A stretch of 64,000 bases of DNA, from contig NZ_RPDH01000001.1 of the NCBI RefSeq assembly GCF_003813775.1, forward strand, positions 2,666,001 to 2,730,000. Reading direction: 5' to 3'. Position 1 is the stretch's first letter. Each line of letters begins with the position of its first letter. Both the position numbers and the translations under genes were made by a program. Below the pieces are notes generated by a model. That model did no database searches. It had not been told where the DNA came from and saw nothing but the letters and a program-made list of their open reading frames with translations. This document shows, piece by piece, positions 35,871 to 44,225 of this stretch. Source of the stretch: Chitinophaga lutea (GTDB lineage Bacteria > Bacteroidota > Bacteroidia > Chitinophagales > Chitinophagaceae).

Positions 35871-36266
35871 ATGAAGACGCTCAAGCTACACCCTTTAATG
35901 ACCATTTCCTTATTACAGATGCAGATTCAACGGTTGCTACATTGTAATGCTACGGTCTATATACACCACTCCCTCGCAGGGGCATTCAACACCCTGCGCG
36001 ACGCGGGACTGGAAGAAAATGTGATGATAGAACATCCTATCGACGAAACCCTCAGCCTCCGCGAATTTGAAGAGGAGCTGGAAGAAAAGTTCAATTTTTC
36101 GCTGGAGCTGTGCAACAAAGACTCGAAGCCGTTCACCAACAAAAGTCTCCGCCTGTTCCAGATCACGCCTTGCAGCAACGATGCGGACGCCCGGCAACTG
36201 GACATTTCACTGGAGCTCCTGGCCCGCCAGGGAAAAGGGAACAGCCAGCAGAACAGGGCGGTGTGA
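35871..36266 (+). CDS. unknown 131-aa protein in the candidate Pho regulon
   Basis: I do not recognise this family. The product is soluble, without signal peptide or membrane helix. The first ~45 residues mix hydrophobic and His/Cys residues (MTISLLQMQIQRLLHC), followed by an acidic helix (SLREFEEELEEKFNF, about 62-76) and a polar C-terminus. It contains three Cys (residues about 25, 81 and 100) but no CxxC pair. It follows the PlcP-like gene by 84 bases and has its own canonical promoter with a four-site 11-bp array, which indicates regulation by phosphate. A small regulator or enzyme accessory protein is possible, but this is a guess. Confidence 0.65.
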   Translation: MKTLKLHPLMTISLLQMQIQRLLHCNATVYIHHSLAGAFNTLRDAGLEENVMIEHPIDETLSLREFEEELEEKFNFSLELCNKDSKPFTNKSLRLFQITPCSNDADARQLDISLELLARQGKGNSQQNRAV

Positions 36267-36432
36267 GGTAAACAGGAAGATGAATAACCATCCATATCCG
36301 GCGAAGACACCCGATGAAAACCGATATCTCCTTGCTGCCGCCATCCAGGCCGGCAATCAGAGCGGTTCGCTCAAATCCTTGCTGCTACCCGTTTTGCCCT
36401 CAAGAGTTGCTCCCTTTAGCGCCCCTGCGGTG

Positions 36433-36517
36433 TTAACGATTCTTTAATGATTTCTTAACAATTAACATTCTGGTAATATTGGCTTAACAATGCGGTAATA
36501 GGGCCACGGTAGTTTTG
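36433..36517 (+). promoter_or_regulatory. candidate PhoB-type box array and promoter (array C, seven half-sites)
   Basis: Proximal set: TTAAC 36462, GTAAT 36473, TTAAC 36484, GTAAT 36495, all 11 bp apart, with the perfect -7 box TAGTTTTG at 36510, 15 bases after the start of the last site. Distal set: TTAAC 36433, TTAAT 36444, TTAAC 36455, also 11 bp apart but shifted by 7 bp relative to the proximal set. It precedes the TonB-dependent receptor gene. Confidence 0.75.
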
Positions 36518-36538
36518 CGGCATAAATAGAAACAGATC

Positions 36539-39289
36539 GTGAAACGTACCATTACACTTTTATTTGCTTTAGTATTGATTGGCCTGACTGGTTTTGCCCA
36601 ATCCGGCGGAAAAATTACCGGCAAGGTGACCGATAAAAGATCGGGAGAAGCGCTCATCGGGGTAACCGTGCTCGTGCAGGGAACATCCCTGGGTGCGGTA
36701 ACCGACGTGGAAGGACGCTATACGCTGAACGTTCAGCCCGGCACTTATACCTTATTATATAAACTGATGGGCTACCAGACCAAGTCCATCGCCGACGTAG
36801 TGGTAAAAGGCGGACCGGCCGCTACACAGGATGTGGTGCTGGACGAGCCCAAATCCCAGGACCTGAAAGAATTTGTGGTGAAAGGTTCTGCCCGCACAGA
36901 AACCCTGAACGCGCTGCTGACCTTCCAGAAAAATACCAACACGGTGGCCCAGGTGGTATCGGCCGAGTCGATCAAAAAATCCCCGGACCGCAACACCAGT
37001 GAAGTGCTGAAACGTGTTTCCGGCGCCTCCATGCAGGACGGTAAGTTCCTAGTAGTAAGGGGTCTGGCCGACCGCTATAACCAGGCTACCATCAACGGCG
37101 CCCTGCTGCCCAGCACAGAGCCGGACAGGAAGTCTTTCGCATTCGACATTTTCCCTTCATCCATTATCGATAATATCATTATTAACAAAGCGGCCACCCC
37201 GGAAATGCCCGGCGAGTTCGCCGGCGGCCTGGTGCAGATCAACACCAAAGACGTACCGGACAACAACTTCCTGCACATGACAGTGGGTAGCGGCTTCAAC
37301 ACCCGCACCATCGGGAAAGACTTCCATACCTATAACGGCGGCAAGCTCGACTTCCTCGGCATTGACGACGGCCGCAAACTGTCGTCCGTTTTCCCTTCCA
37401 CCGGCGACCTGCGTTCTTCTACCGCGGCTGCAAGAGCGGAATACGGCCAGCTGCTGAGTGATGTGTGGAGCACCAACACCAACAGCGCTCCCCTCAATAC
37501 CAATTTCCAGGTGAGCGGCGGTTTCAGCAGCAAACAAAGCGCATCCAAAGGATTCGGCGGTGTGTTCGGCCTGAGCTATAATAAACAGAACAGGCTCGTG
37601 AACATCAACCGCAATTATTATGAGCTCGACGGCAGTCCCCGCTTTAACTACAGCGACCTGCTGAGCAGCCAGAACGTATTGCTGGGCGGTATCGCCAACC
37701 TGACTTACCGCTTAGGCAACAGCAAATTCAACTGGAAGAACTCCTACAGCATCAACAGTAACGACCAGACGACCATCCGTAACGGAGAGGACATCGATGG
37801 CGACATCCGCTACGGCATCCGCAGCCAGGAACTGAGCTTCGTGTCTAACCGCCTGTACAACACCCAACTGGTGGGCGACCACTTCATCCGCAACGGCAAC
37901 TACCGCATCCGCTGGAACGCCAACTACGCGCTGATGAAACAGGACATGCCCGACCTGCGCAGGCTGAAATATACCTCCGTAAACGGTGGCGAGTATTTCG
38001 TGAACGTGCCGCACAACACCGGTGCCCCGAGAAATGCCGGCCGTTTCTATTCCAACCTCGATGAGAACATCTACGGCGGTTCCGCCGATATCGCCAAAAC
38101 CTTCAAATGGCTGGGTAACCAGCAGCAGGTGAAGGTAGGTGGCCTGTTCCAGCGTAAAGACCGTAATTTCCATGCAAGAGCGCTGGCCATCATCCGCGGC
38201 AGCCAGAGCGAAGACCTGATCTACCTGAGCCCCGATAAGATCTTCGCCAAGGAAAACTACGGCGCGGAGAAATTTTATCTCGACGACCTCACCGGTAACT
38301 CAGACAGCTATAAAGCGTTCTCCAACCTCGGCGCAGGCTTCCTCCAGTTCGACAACCAGTTCGGGGAAAAATGGCGCCTCGTGTGGGGTGTGCGCGTGGA
38401 ATACTTCCTGCAGAACCTGCAGTCGCTCAACACCAACGCGATCGAAAATACTTCTACCGACGTATTGCCGTCGCTGAACCTGACCTACCTGGTCAACAAC
38501 AAAACCAATATCCGGTTCTCCGCTTCACAAACCGTTGCCCGTCCGGAGTTCAGGGAAATTTCTCCCTTTAACTTCTACGACTTCGAAAGAAACGGTATCG
38601 TGTTCGGTAACAATACCCTCACCCGTACGAAAATCACGAACGTAGACGCGCGGTATGAGCTTTATCCCAACCCGGGCGAGGTGCTGACCTTCGGTGCGTT
38701 CTTCAAATATTTCGAGAACCCGATCGAAACCAACTACGAAGCACAGGGCACGCCTTCGTTCTCTTACCAGAACGCCAAAAGCGCTACCAGCCTTGGTGTG
38801 GAACTGGAGTTCAGGAAAAACCTCGGGTTTATTGAAGAGGGTTTCCTCGAAAAGCTGACCGCTTTCTCCAACGTAGCGGTGATCAAAAACGAAGTGAAAT
38901 TCCCGAAAGGATTTGCTGGGGTGCGCAACAGGCCCATGCAGGGCCAGTCGCCTTACGTGATCAATGCCGGCCTGCAGTTCGACGATCAGAAATCAGGTAC
39001 CAACGCTTCCGTACTGTTTAACGTGATCGGCAAAAGGATTGCCCAGGTGGGTAACTCCGACTTCCCGGACGTTTGGGAAAACCCCCGTCCGATCCTCGAC
39101 TTCCAGATCACACAGCGCCTGTTTTCCAATGCGGACCTGAAGTTCACCGTGTCCGACATGCTCTCGAAGAGCAGCGTGTTCTACTGGGAGCGGAACGACA
39201 ACAAAAAGTACGATACGTCCAAAGATCTCGTGATCAACAAATTCAACTTCGGGACCAACGTTGGCGTGCAGTTCAGCTACCGTTTCTAG
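36539..39289 (+). CDS. TonB-dependent outer-membrane receptor, candidate phosphate-regulated
   Basis: The 916-aa product has a signal peptide (LFALVLIGLTGFAQ), a carboxypeptidase-like regulatory domain (about 24-112), a plug domain (about 125-240, with LVVRGLADRYNQATINGA) and a large beta barrel ending GVQFSYRF. TonB-dependent receptors pull scarce ligands across the outer membrane. The start is a GTG at 36539; no ATG fits the signal peptide. No SusD-like gene follows; the next gene encodes a predicted beta-helix lipoprotein instead. The upstream Pho-type array and the neighbouring PhoB/PhoR-like genes suggest a phosphorus-containing ligand, but the ligand is not known. Confidence 0.88.
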   Translation: MKRTITLLFALVLIGLTGFAQSGGKITGKVTDKRSGEALIGVTVLVQGTSLGAVTDVEGRYTLNVQPGTYTLLYKLMGYQTKSIADVVVKGGPAATQDVVLDEPKSQDLKEFVVKGSARTETLNALLTFQKNTNTVAQVVSAESIKKSPDRNTSEVLKRVSGASMQDGKFLVVRGLADRYNQATINGALLPSTEPDRKSFAFDIFPSSIIDNIIINKAATPEMPGEFAGGLVQINTKDVPDNNFLHMTVGSGFNTRTIGKDFHTYNGGKLDFLGIDDGRKLSSVFPSTGDLRSSTAAARAEYGQLLSDVWSTNTNSAPLNTNFQVSGGFSSKQSASKGFGGVFGLSYNKQNRLVNINRNYYELDGSPRFNYSDLLSSQNVLLGGIANLTYRLGNSKFNWKNSYSINSNDQTTIRNGEDIDGDIRYGIRSQELSFVSNRLYNTQLVGDHFIRNGNYRIRWNANYALMKQDMPDLRRLKYTSVNGGEYFVNVPHNTGAPRNAGRFYSNLDENIYGGSADIAKTFKWLGNQQQVKVGGLFQRKDRNFHARALAIIRGSQSEDLIYLSPDKIFAKENYGAEKFYLDDLTGNSDSYKAFSNLGAGFLQFDNQFGEKWRLVWGVRVEYFLQNLQSLNTNAIENTSTDVLPSLNLTYLVNNKTNIRFSASQTVARPEFREISPFNFYDFERNGIVFGNNTLTRTKITNVDARYELYPNPGEVLTFGAFFKYFENPIETNYEAQGTPSFSYQNAKSATSLGVELEFRKNLGFIEEGFLEKLTAFSNVAVIKNEVKFPKGFAGVRNRPMQGQSPYVINAGLQFDDQKSGTNASVLFNVIGKRIAQVGNSDFPDVWENPRPILDFQITQRLFSNADLKFTVSDMLSKSSVFYWERNDNKKYDTSKDLVINKFNFGTNVGVQFSYRF

Positions 39290-39294
39290 AAGAA

Positions 39295-39350
39295 TTAATG
39301 AATAATTAAGATAGTGTTCACAATCGCATAATACAGTAACCTGAATTTTG
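39295..39350 (+). promoter_or_regulatory. candidate PhoB-type box array and promoter (array D, degenerate)
   Basis: TTAAT 39295, TTAAG 39306, TTCAC 39317, ATAAT 39328, each 11 bp apart, then GAATTTTG (one mismatch to the -7 box) at 39343, 15 bases after the start of the last. The next start codon is at 39370. The sites are weaker than in arrays A-C. Confidence 0.5.
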
Positions 39351-39369
39351 AGCATCCAAAAAATAAATT

Positions 39370-40797
39370 ATGAAAAGAAGCTTGTTCGCTTTATTTGTTT
39401 TAGCAACGATTATCATTTCCGCCTGTTCCAAAAACAATAACCCGGCACCGAATCCCGGTGGCAACACGGAGTCTGACACGTTGAAGGGCGCTATCTCTGC
39501 CAACAGAACGCTGAAAGCCGGCAAAATTTATTATATCAACGGCCCTGCCGTTGTAAAAAATGGTGTTACGCTGACCATCGAGCCCGGTGTAGTGATCAAA
39601 GGTATCAAGAGCGGTACCGTGAAAGCGGTGCTCATCGTGGCCAGAGGCGGTAAAATCATGGCTGAAGGCACTGCCAGCAAGCCCATCGTATTCACCTCCA
39701 ACCAGGCTGCAGGCACAAGGGCTGCGGCAGACTGGGGTGGTGTTGTAATCCTCGGTAAAGCGAAAGTGAACTCTACCTTCGGCGGTACTCCCGGCAGAAA
39801 ACAGGTGGAAGGTTTCCTTACCTCTGAGATCCAGGACCTCGGTGATGATATCGTAGGTGGTGGTGACGACGACAACGATAACTCCGGTGTTTTCAAATAT
39901 GTTCGTATCGAGTTTGCAGGTATGGCATTATCCGCCACGCCGAACACCGAGTTGAACAGCCTCACTATGATCGCCGTAGGTAAACAGACCAAGATCGAAT
40001 ACGTACAGTGCTCTTTCGGCGGCGACGACGCTTTCGAGTGGTTCGGCGGTACCGTGAACGCGAAGAACCTTATTTCTTTCCGTACACTGGACGACGACTT
40101 TGATACAGACAACGGTTTTACCGGCCGCGTACAGTTCGGTGTGGCCATCCGCGATAAAGACGTTTCCGACTTCGCGCTGCCCGGTACTTCCAACAGCTTC
40201 GAATCGGATAACGACGCAGCTGGTTCCGATAACGTACCTTTCACTGCGCCTGTGTTTTCAAACATGACCATCGTTGGCCCCTGGGCGATCAACGGCGGCA
40301 CCGGTATTCCTTCCAACAACGTATTCGGCCGTGGCGCGCACATCAGGCTGAATTCCCGCCAGTCGCTCTACAACTCCGTTGTAGTTGGTTTCCCCACCGG
40401 TATCTATATCGATGGTGACAAATCAGCCGACGCTACCGCAGCAGAACTGGACATCCGCAATACTTTCGTAGGCGTCGCTTCCAAAAAGAAACTGGACAGC
40501 AAGCTGACCGCTTCTACGCTGAACATCAATACCTGGTTCATGAACAACCGCGGTAACGATACCACCTACAACAACGTAGACGATTTCAAATTCGCGAAAA
40601 TAAAAGACCTGACCTCGCTGGCCGGTATCGACGTGCGCCCCGTTGCAGGTTCTCCGCTGCTGGGTAAAGCTGCCTTTACCGCAGGTAAATCCACCGACGC
40701 ATATTTTACCAAAGTAACCTACGTAGGTGCGCTCGACGTGAACGATGCATGGATGAACGGCTGGACCAACTTCGATCCCAAAAACGCCAGCTACTAA
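39370..40797 (+). CDS. lipoprotein, predicted right-handed beta-helix, partner of the receptor
   Basis: The 475-aa product has a lipoprotein signal (LATIIISACS, Cys19) and a low-complexity Asn/Pro linker. The body shows repeating short strands and Gly/Asn turns typical of a parallel beta-helix: GVTLTIEPGVVIKG, GGKIMAEGTASKPIVFTS, WGGVVILGKAKV. An acidic loop (DDIVGGGDDDNDNSG, about 160-175) could bind metal. Similar proteins in Bacteroidota are often given misleading names such as multidrug transporter; nothing supports that. It follows the TonB-dependent receptor by 80 bases with a candidate Pho-type promoter in between and probably acts at the cell surface with the receptor. Confidence 0.75.
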   Translation: MKRSLFALFVLATIIISACSKNNNPAPNPGGNTESDTLKGAISANRTLKAGKIYYINGPAVVKNGVTLTIEPGVVIKGIKSGTVKAVLIVARGGKIMAEGTASKPIVFTSNQAAGTRAAADWGGVVILGKAKVNSTFGGTPGRKQVEGFLTSEIQDLGDDIVGGGDDDNDNSGVFKYVRIEFAGMALSATPNTELNSLTMIAVGKQTKIEYVQCSFGGDDAFEWFGGTVNAKNLISFRTLDDDFDTDNGFTGRVQFGVAIRDKDVSDFALPGTSNSFESDNDAAGSDNVPFTAPVFSNMTIVGPWAINGGTGIPSNNVFGRGAHIRLNSRQSLYNSVVVGFPTGIYIDGDKSADATAAELDIRNTFVGVASKKKLDSKLTASTLNINTWFMNNRGNDTTYNNVDDFKFAKIKDLTSLAGIDVRPVAGSPLLGKAAFTAGKSTDAYFTKVTYVGALDVNDAWMNGWTNFDPKNASY

Positions 40798-40833
40798 TCA
40801 TACTGCGTACTTAATATATCAAGAATTGATTGC

Positions 40834-40864
40834 AGCGTCCCGGATTATTCCGGGACGCTTTTTT
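40834..40864 (+). terminator. rho-independent terminator
   Basis: A perfect 10-bp stem (40834-40843 with 40850-40859), ATTATT loop and a run of six T end the beta-helix lipoprotein gene. Confidence 0.88.
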
Positions 40865-40868
40865 GTCG

Positions 40869-40906
40869 GTAACATTTTCTTCATACTAACATAACACATG
40901 ATTAAA
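40869..40906 (+). promoter_or_regulatory. weak possible 11-bp half-site array
   Basis: GTAAC 40869, TTCAT 40880, ATAAC 40891 and TTAAA 40902 are 11 bp apart, but no acceptable -7 box lies at the expected place (40917). It may be chance in AT-rich sequence. Confidence 0.25.
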
Positions 40907-40976
40907 AAATGCCTTGTTGTTTCATCCTATATTAGGTAGATATTTTTTCCCATTAACCCTGTTAAAAATTAACCCG

Positions 40977-42203
40977 ATGAAGACAATGAATCGCCCTATT
41001 GCACTGCTCGTGTGCATTGTTACCCTCATGGCCGCCTGTAAAAAACAGGACGTTCCCTCGAAGCCCGAAACAGCCACCGGCACAGACGATGGCCTGGTAT
41101 TACAGAAACTGAAATCGTATGGCATTCCCGAAGCGCGGATCAAAGATGCGGGGCAGTACTATGCGGTAGACGGAGACATGTATTTCCACAAGAAAAACGC
41201 CGATATCGGCCTGATGGACCGGTATTTCAGCAAACCCAAAACAGACGAGGCAACCGTGCTGGGCCGGATGGGCGATATCGCCCAGGCGCATACCAACAAC
41301 GTGGTGAGCAGCGCCAACGTGGAAGCGGTGGCCATTCACATCATCCGGCAGGATCAATCTTCCGCCGGCGTTGACTGGACCTGGTACGATGCTATTCTCG
41401 ATGCGGCCCGCTACTGGAATGAAGTGGCCGGCACAAAAATCAACATCGTGAACTATGGCGCGTTCGCGGTGGATGCCAACGTGTCCATCACCTTTATGAA
41501 CGATGCGGCGGAGCCCCTGCCTTATTACGTGATCGCAGCCGCGGAGTGGCCTACCGTTACCGGAACGCCCGGTTACCGGATCCGGATCAACCGCGAATTC
41601 CAGCCGAACCCGTCCAATCCGGGCCAGCAGGTAACGTATGCCTCTAAAGTTTACAACATGGTGCACGAACTGGGGCACTGCCTCGGGCTGCGCCACGCCG
41701 ATTGGGAAAACGAAGGTGCAGGCAGCATCGGCGCCAACCACATTCCCGGTACCCCCTGGAACGATTTTAACTCTGTGATGAGAAGCGGCACCGCGAATAA
41801 CAACTGGGCAGGCTTTTCGGCGGGCGACGTGACGGCGGTGCAGTACCTGTATCCCTGGTCGAACCCGATGGACAAATGGATCACTTCCCCCGATGCCAAA
41901 GCCCCCAACAACATCGTGCACCTTGTGGAAGACGACCAGACCCTGACTGTGACCTGGAATACAAGCCTGCATACCACTTCCGGCGTTACGATCAAACTGT
42001 ACCAGCATGGGGTGTACAAAGGCACGCTCGGAACGGGGCTGCCCAACACCGGCAGCGCCACATTCTCGAGGCTGCAGGTATACCAGGCGCTGAATTTCCC
42101 GAACCTGTACACCGAAGGGAATATCCGTATCGAGCTCGTATCGGATGCCAACCCCGCCGTGAAAGATATCACCGGGTTTTATGTGTTCCGGCTGAACAGC
42201 TAA
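40977..42203 (+). CDS. M57 family (HEIGH-type) metalloprotease lipoprotein
   Basis: The 408-aa product starts at ATG 40977; the frame is open to 40914 but only the later start gives a lipoprotein signal (CIVTLMAACKK, Cys21). The zinc site is HELGHCLGLRH with His230, Glu231, His234 and His240, the extended metzincin-type motif of Peptidase_M57, and the domain before it has the WNEVAGTKINIV pattern. The C-terminal ~100 residues look like an Ig-type or carbohydrate-type accessory module. It is likely a surface or periplasmic protease. A terminator separates it from the receptor genes. Confidence 0.82.
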   Translation: MKTMNRPIALLVCIVTLMAACKKQDVPSKPETATGTDDGLVLQKLKSYGIPEARIKDAGQYYAVDGDMYFHKKNADIGLMDRYFSKPKTDEATVLGRMGDIAQAHTNNVVSSANVEAVAIHIIRQDQSSAGVDWTWYDAILDAARYWNEVAGTKINIVNYGAFAVDANVSITFMNDAAEPLPYYVIAAAEWPTVTGTPGYRIRINREFQPNPSNPGQQVTYASKVYNMVHELGHCLGLRHADWENEGAGSIGANHIPGTPWNDFNSVMRSGTANNNWAGFSAGDVTAVQYLYPWSNPMDKWITSPDAKAPNNIVHLVEDDQTLTVTWNTSLHTTSGVTIKLYQHGVYKGTLGTGLPNTGSATFSRLQVYQALNFPNLYTEGNIRIELVSDANPAVKDITGFYVFRLNS

Positions 42204-42229
42204 AAACAACGTTGACCATAGATGGATTG

Positions 42230-42262
42230 AAAGCCGCCCCGTAAAGCGCAGGGCGGCTTTTT
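42230..42262 (+). terminator. rho-independent terminator
   Basis: A 10-bp stem (42230-42239 with 42251-42260) with T run follows the M57 gene. Confidence 0.85.
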
Positions 42263-42319
42263 AATGTCTGCGGTACCCGTCCGGGTGCAGATTGGGGGAG
42301 ACAATTCTGTTTAGATGCT

Positions 42320-42327
42320 TAAATTTG
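42320..42327 (+). promoter_or_regulatory. -7 box upstream of the porin gene
   Basis: TAAATTTG is a perfect TAnnTTTG match 22 bases before the porin start. The 11-bp half-site array seen upstream of the neighbouring genes is absent here. Confidence 0.5.
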
Positions 42328-42349
42328 CCCCGAAACTTGAGCATTTATA

Positions 42350-43666
42350 ATGAGAATTACGCGAATACTACTGTTGGCTGGATTGGGTTTGTTTATGTCG
42401 GTAACGGCCCGGGCGCAGTTCCTGATGGATATGATCGATACCTCTACCAGCCTGGGCAAGGGCATGATTTCCATTTATAAAAAATTCGACCACCTGCGCA
42501 TCAGCGGGTACATGCAGCCCCAGTTCCAGTACGCGTCTCACAAAGGCATCGACAGCTACAGCGGCGGGGATTTCGGCAGCCAGTCAGACAACCGTTTCAT
42601 GCTGCGTCGCGGCCGTGTTCGTTTCGACTACGCGCATTTCAATAAAAGAAACCTCCCTACGGTGCAGTTCGTATTCCAGTTCGACGGTACCGAGCGGGGC
42701 GTGAACATCCGCGACTTCTGGGGCCGCGTGTTCGACGGGCAGTGGGATATCATGGCCCTTACCATGGGTATGTTCGCCCGTCCGTTCGGCTATGAGGTGA
42801 ACCTTTCCTCCGGCGACCGGGAGGCGCCGGAAAGGGGCCGTATGTCGCAAATACTGATGAGAAGCGAGCGCGACATGGGGGGCATGCTCACCTTCGAGCC
42901 CCGCGCGCTGGACCATCCGCTGCACTGGCTGAAAATGGATGTGGGTCTGTTTAACGGCCAGGGCCTGAGCGGGCCTGCCGACTTCGACAGTCACAAAGAC
43001 CTTATTGCCCGTGTAGCGATGAAACCCACGAAACTGGGGATAGGAGGCTGGAAACTCTCCGCCGGCGCCTCTATCCTGTACGGCGGCATGGAGCAGTTCA
43101 CCCCGGAGATTTACCAAATGGAAGACGGTAAACCTGCCTTCCGGCGGGATTCTGCGGCCGCCAACATAGGCAGGATAGCGCCGCGCCACTATTACGGCGG
43201 CGATGCGCAACTGGTGATCCCTAACAGAAAGGGCCTCACCCAGTTCCGGGCCGAATACATCCGCGGGGTGCAAACCGCCACCCATCTTGATACCGAGACG
43301 CCGGGCGTTGTTCCCCTGCGTTCTGCGGGATTCGCGCCGCTTTATATCCGCGACTTCGACGGTGCCTATCTGTCCTTCCTCCAGCATCTTGGCAGCGAAA
43401 AACACCAGCTGGTGCTGAAATACGACTGGTACGATCCCAACACCAAAGTAAAAGGTCGCCAGATCGGAAGTCCGCTGGCGACCAGTCTTTCGAAAGCCGA
43501 TATCCGTTTTGATACGTTCGGGTTCGGGTACGTGTATTATTTCAACGAAAACATGAAAGCTACCTTCTGGTTCGACCGGGTGTGGAATGAAGCCACGGCG
43601 CTGGAAGAGTTTGCGGACGATATTCCGGACAATGTGTTTACCGCCAGGTTGCAATACCGGTTCTGA
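42350..43666 (+). CDS. OprO/OprP-type phosphate-selective porin
   Basis: The 438-aa product has a signal peptide (LLLAGLGLFMSVTARAQ) and a beta barrel with the family segments FMLRRGRVRFDYAHF, FVFQFDG and GMFARPFGYEVNLSS, ending in FTARLQYRF with a terminal Phe. This is the porin O/P family; in Pseudomonas the members OprP and OprO take up phosphate and polyphosphate. Selectivity in Bacteroidota members is not established. Its place two genes from the PhoR/PhoB-like pair supports a phosphate role, although no Pho-type array was found in front of it. Confidence 0.88.
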   Translation: MRITRILLLAGLGLFMSVTARAQFLMDMIDTSTSLGKGMISIYKKFDHLRISGYMQPQFQYASHKGIDSYSGGDFGSQSDNRFMLRRGRVRFDYAHFNKRNLPTVQFVFQFDGTERGVNIRDFWGRVFDGQWDIMALTMGMFARPFGYEVNLSSGDREAPERGRMSQILMRSERDMGGMLTFEPRALDHPLHWLKMDVGLFNGQGLSGPADFDSHKDLIARVAMKPTKLGIGGWKLSAGASILYGGMEQFTPEIYQMEDGKPAFRRDSAAANIGRIAPRHYYGGDAQLVIPNRKGLTQFRAEYIRGVQTATHLDTETPGVVPLRSAGFAPLYIRDFDGAYLSFLQHLGSEKHQLVLKYDWYDPNTKVKGRQIGSPLATSLSKADIRFDTFGFGYVYYFNENMKATFWFDRVWNEATALEEFADDIPDNVFTARLQYRF

Positions 43667-43669
43667 CAA

Positions 43670-44134
43670 TTAACCCCTTCTGAATTTAACCGGCGGCACG
43701 GTGCTAACGACCGGCCGAAGCTCGGGGGAAATATAATAGCGGACGATGATCTCGTTTTTATTAAGGAAAGTAATCAGTATCAGCTGAACGGAGGATGCTC
43801 CTTCCTGCTTGGTTTCAAGCACCAAAACGCCTTCCGGTATATCGGAAGGCCATGAAGTGGCGCGCTTCCAGGTACCGGTGGAGGTGCCGCCGGGATTGCT
43901 TTCATATGCACTCTGATAGGTGCCATTGGAAGAAAAGGTGAGTGACGGACCTGCAGTGATGGGTGTTTCCTGGGCACTGCCCATATAGGCAACCGCTTTC
44001 CAGGTGCCTGTAGTTAAGGGGTCGGTGGTTGTTTTATCTTTTTTACAGGCGGCGAATGCCATGGCGGCTGTCATTATAACGAGGAGTGCCAGCCTGTTTT
44101 TCGTAATAGCGGCGAGTAATGGAATCCGTTTCAT
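43670..44134 (-). CDS. lipocalin-like lipoprotein of unknown function
   Basis: The 154-aa product has a lipoprotein signal (TAAMAFAACKKDK) and a short beta-rich body: LTTGTWKAVAYMG, LTFSSNGTYQSAY and GTWKRATSW are the strand pattern of lipocalin-like or META-like small lipoproteins of Bacteroidota. No enzymatic motif is present. It converges on the porin gene with 3 bases between stops and is oriented like the kinase and regulator genes downstream of it on the map, but it is 92 bases after the kinase stop and need not be in that unit. Confidence 0.65.
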   Translation of the reverse strand: MKRIPLLAAITKNRLALLVIMTAAMAFAACKKDKTTTDPLTTGTWKAVAYMGSAQETPITAGPSLTFSSNGTYQSAYESNPGGTSTGTWKRATSWPSDIPEGVLVLETKQEGASSVQLILITFLNKNEIIVRYYISPELRPVVSTVPPVKFRRG

Positions 44135-44225
44135 AAGAGCATTTAAGCGTTAAGTATAAGGTTGAACACTCTTAAAACGGACGGTTGTCCCTAAAGGTTA
44201 CATTAACTTTCGACCTTGCATCGGC

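Noticed and set aside
42272..42327. Pho-type array before the OprO/OprP-like porin
   Set aside because: The -7 box is perfect but no half-sites lie at the required positions.
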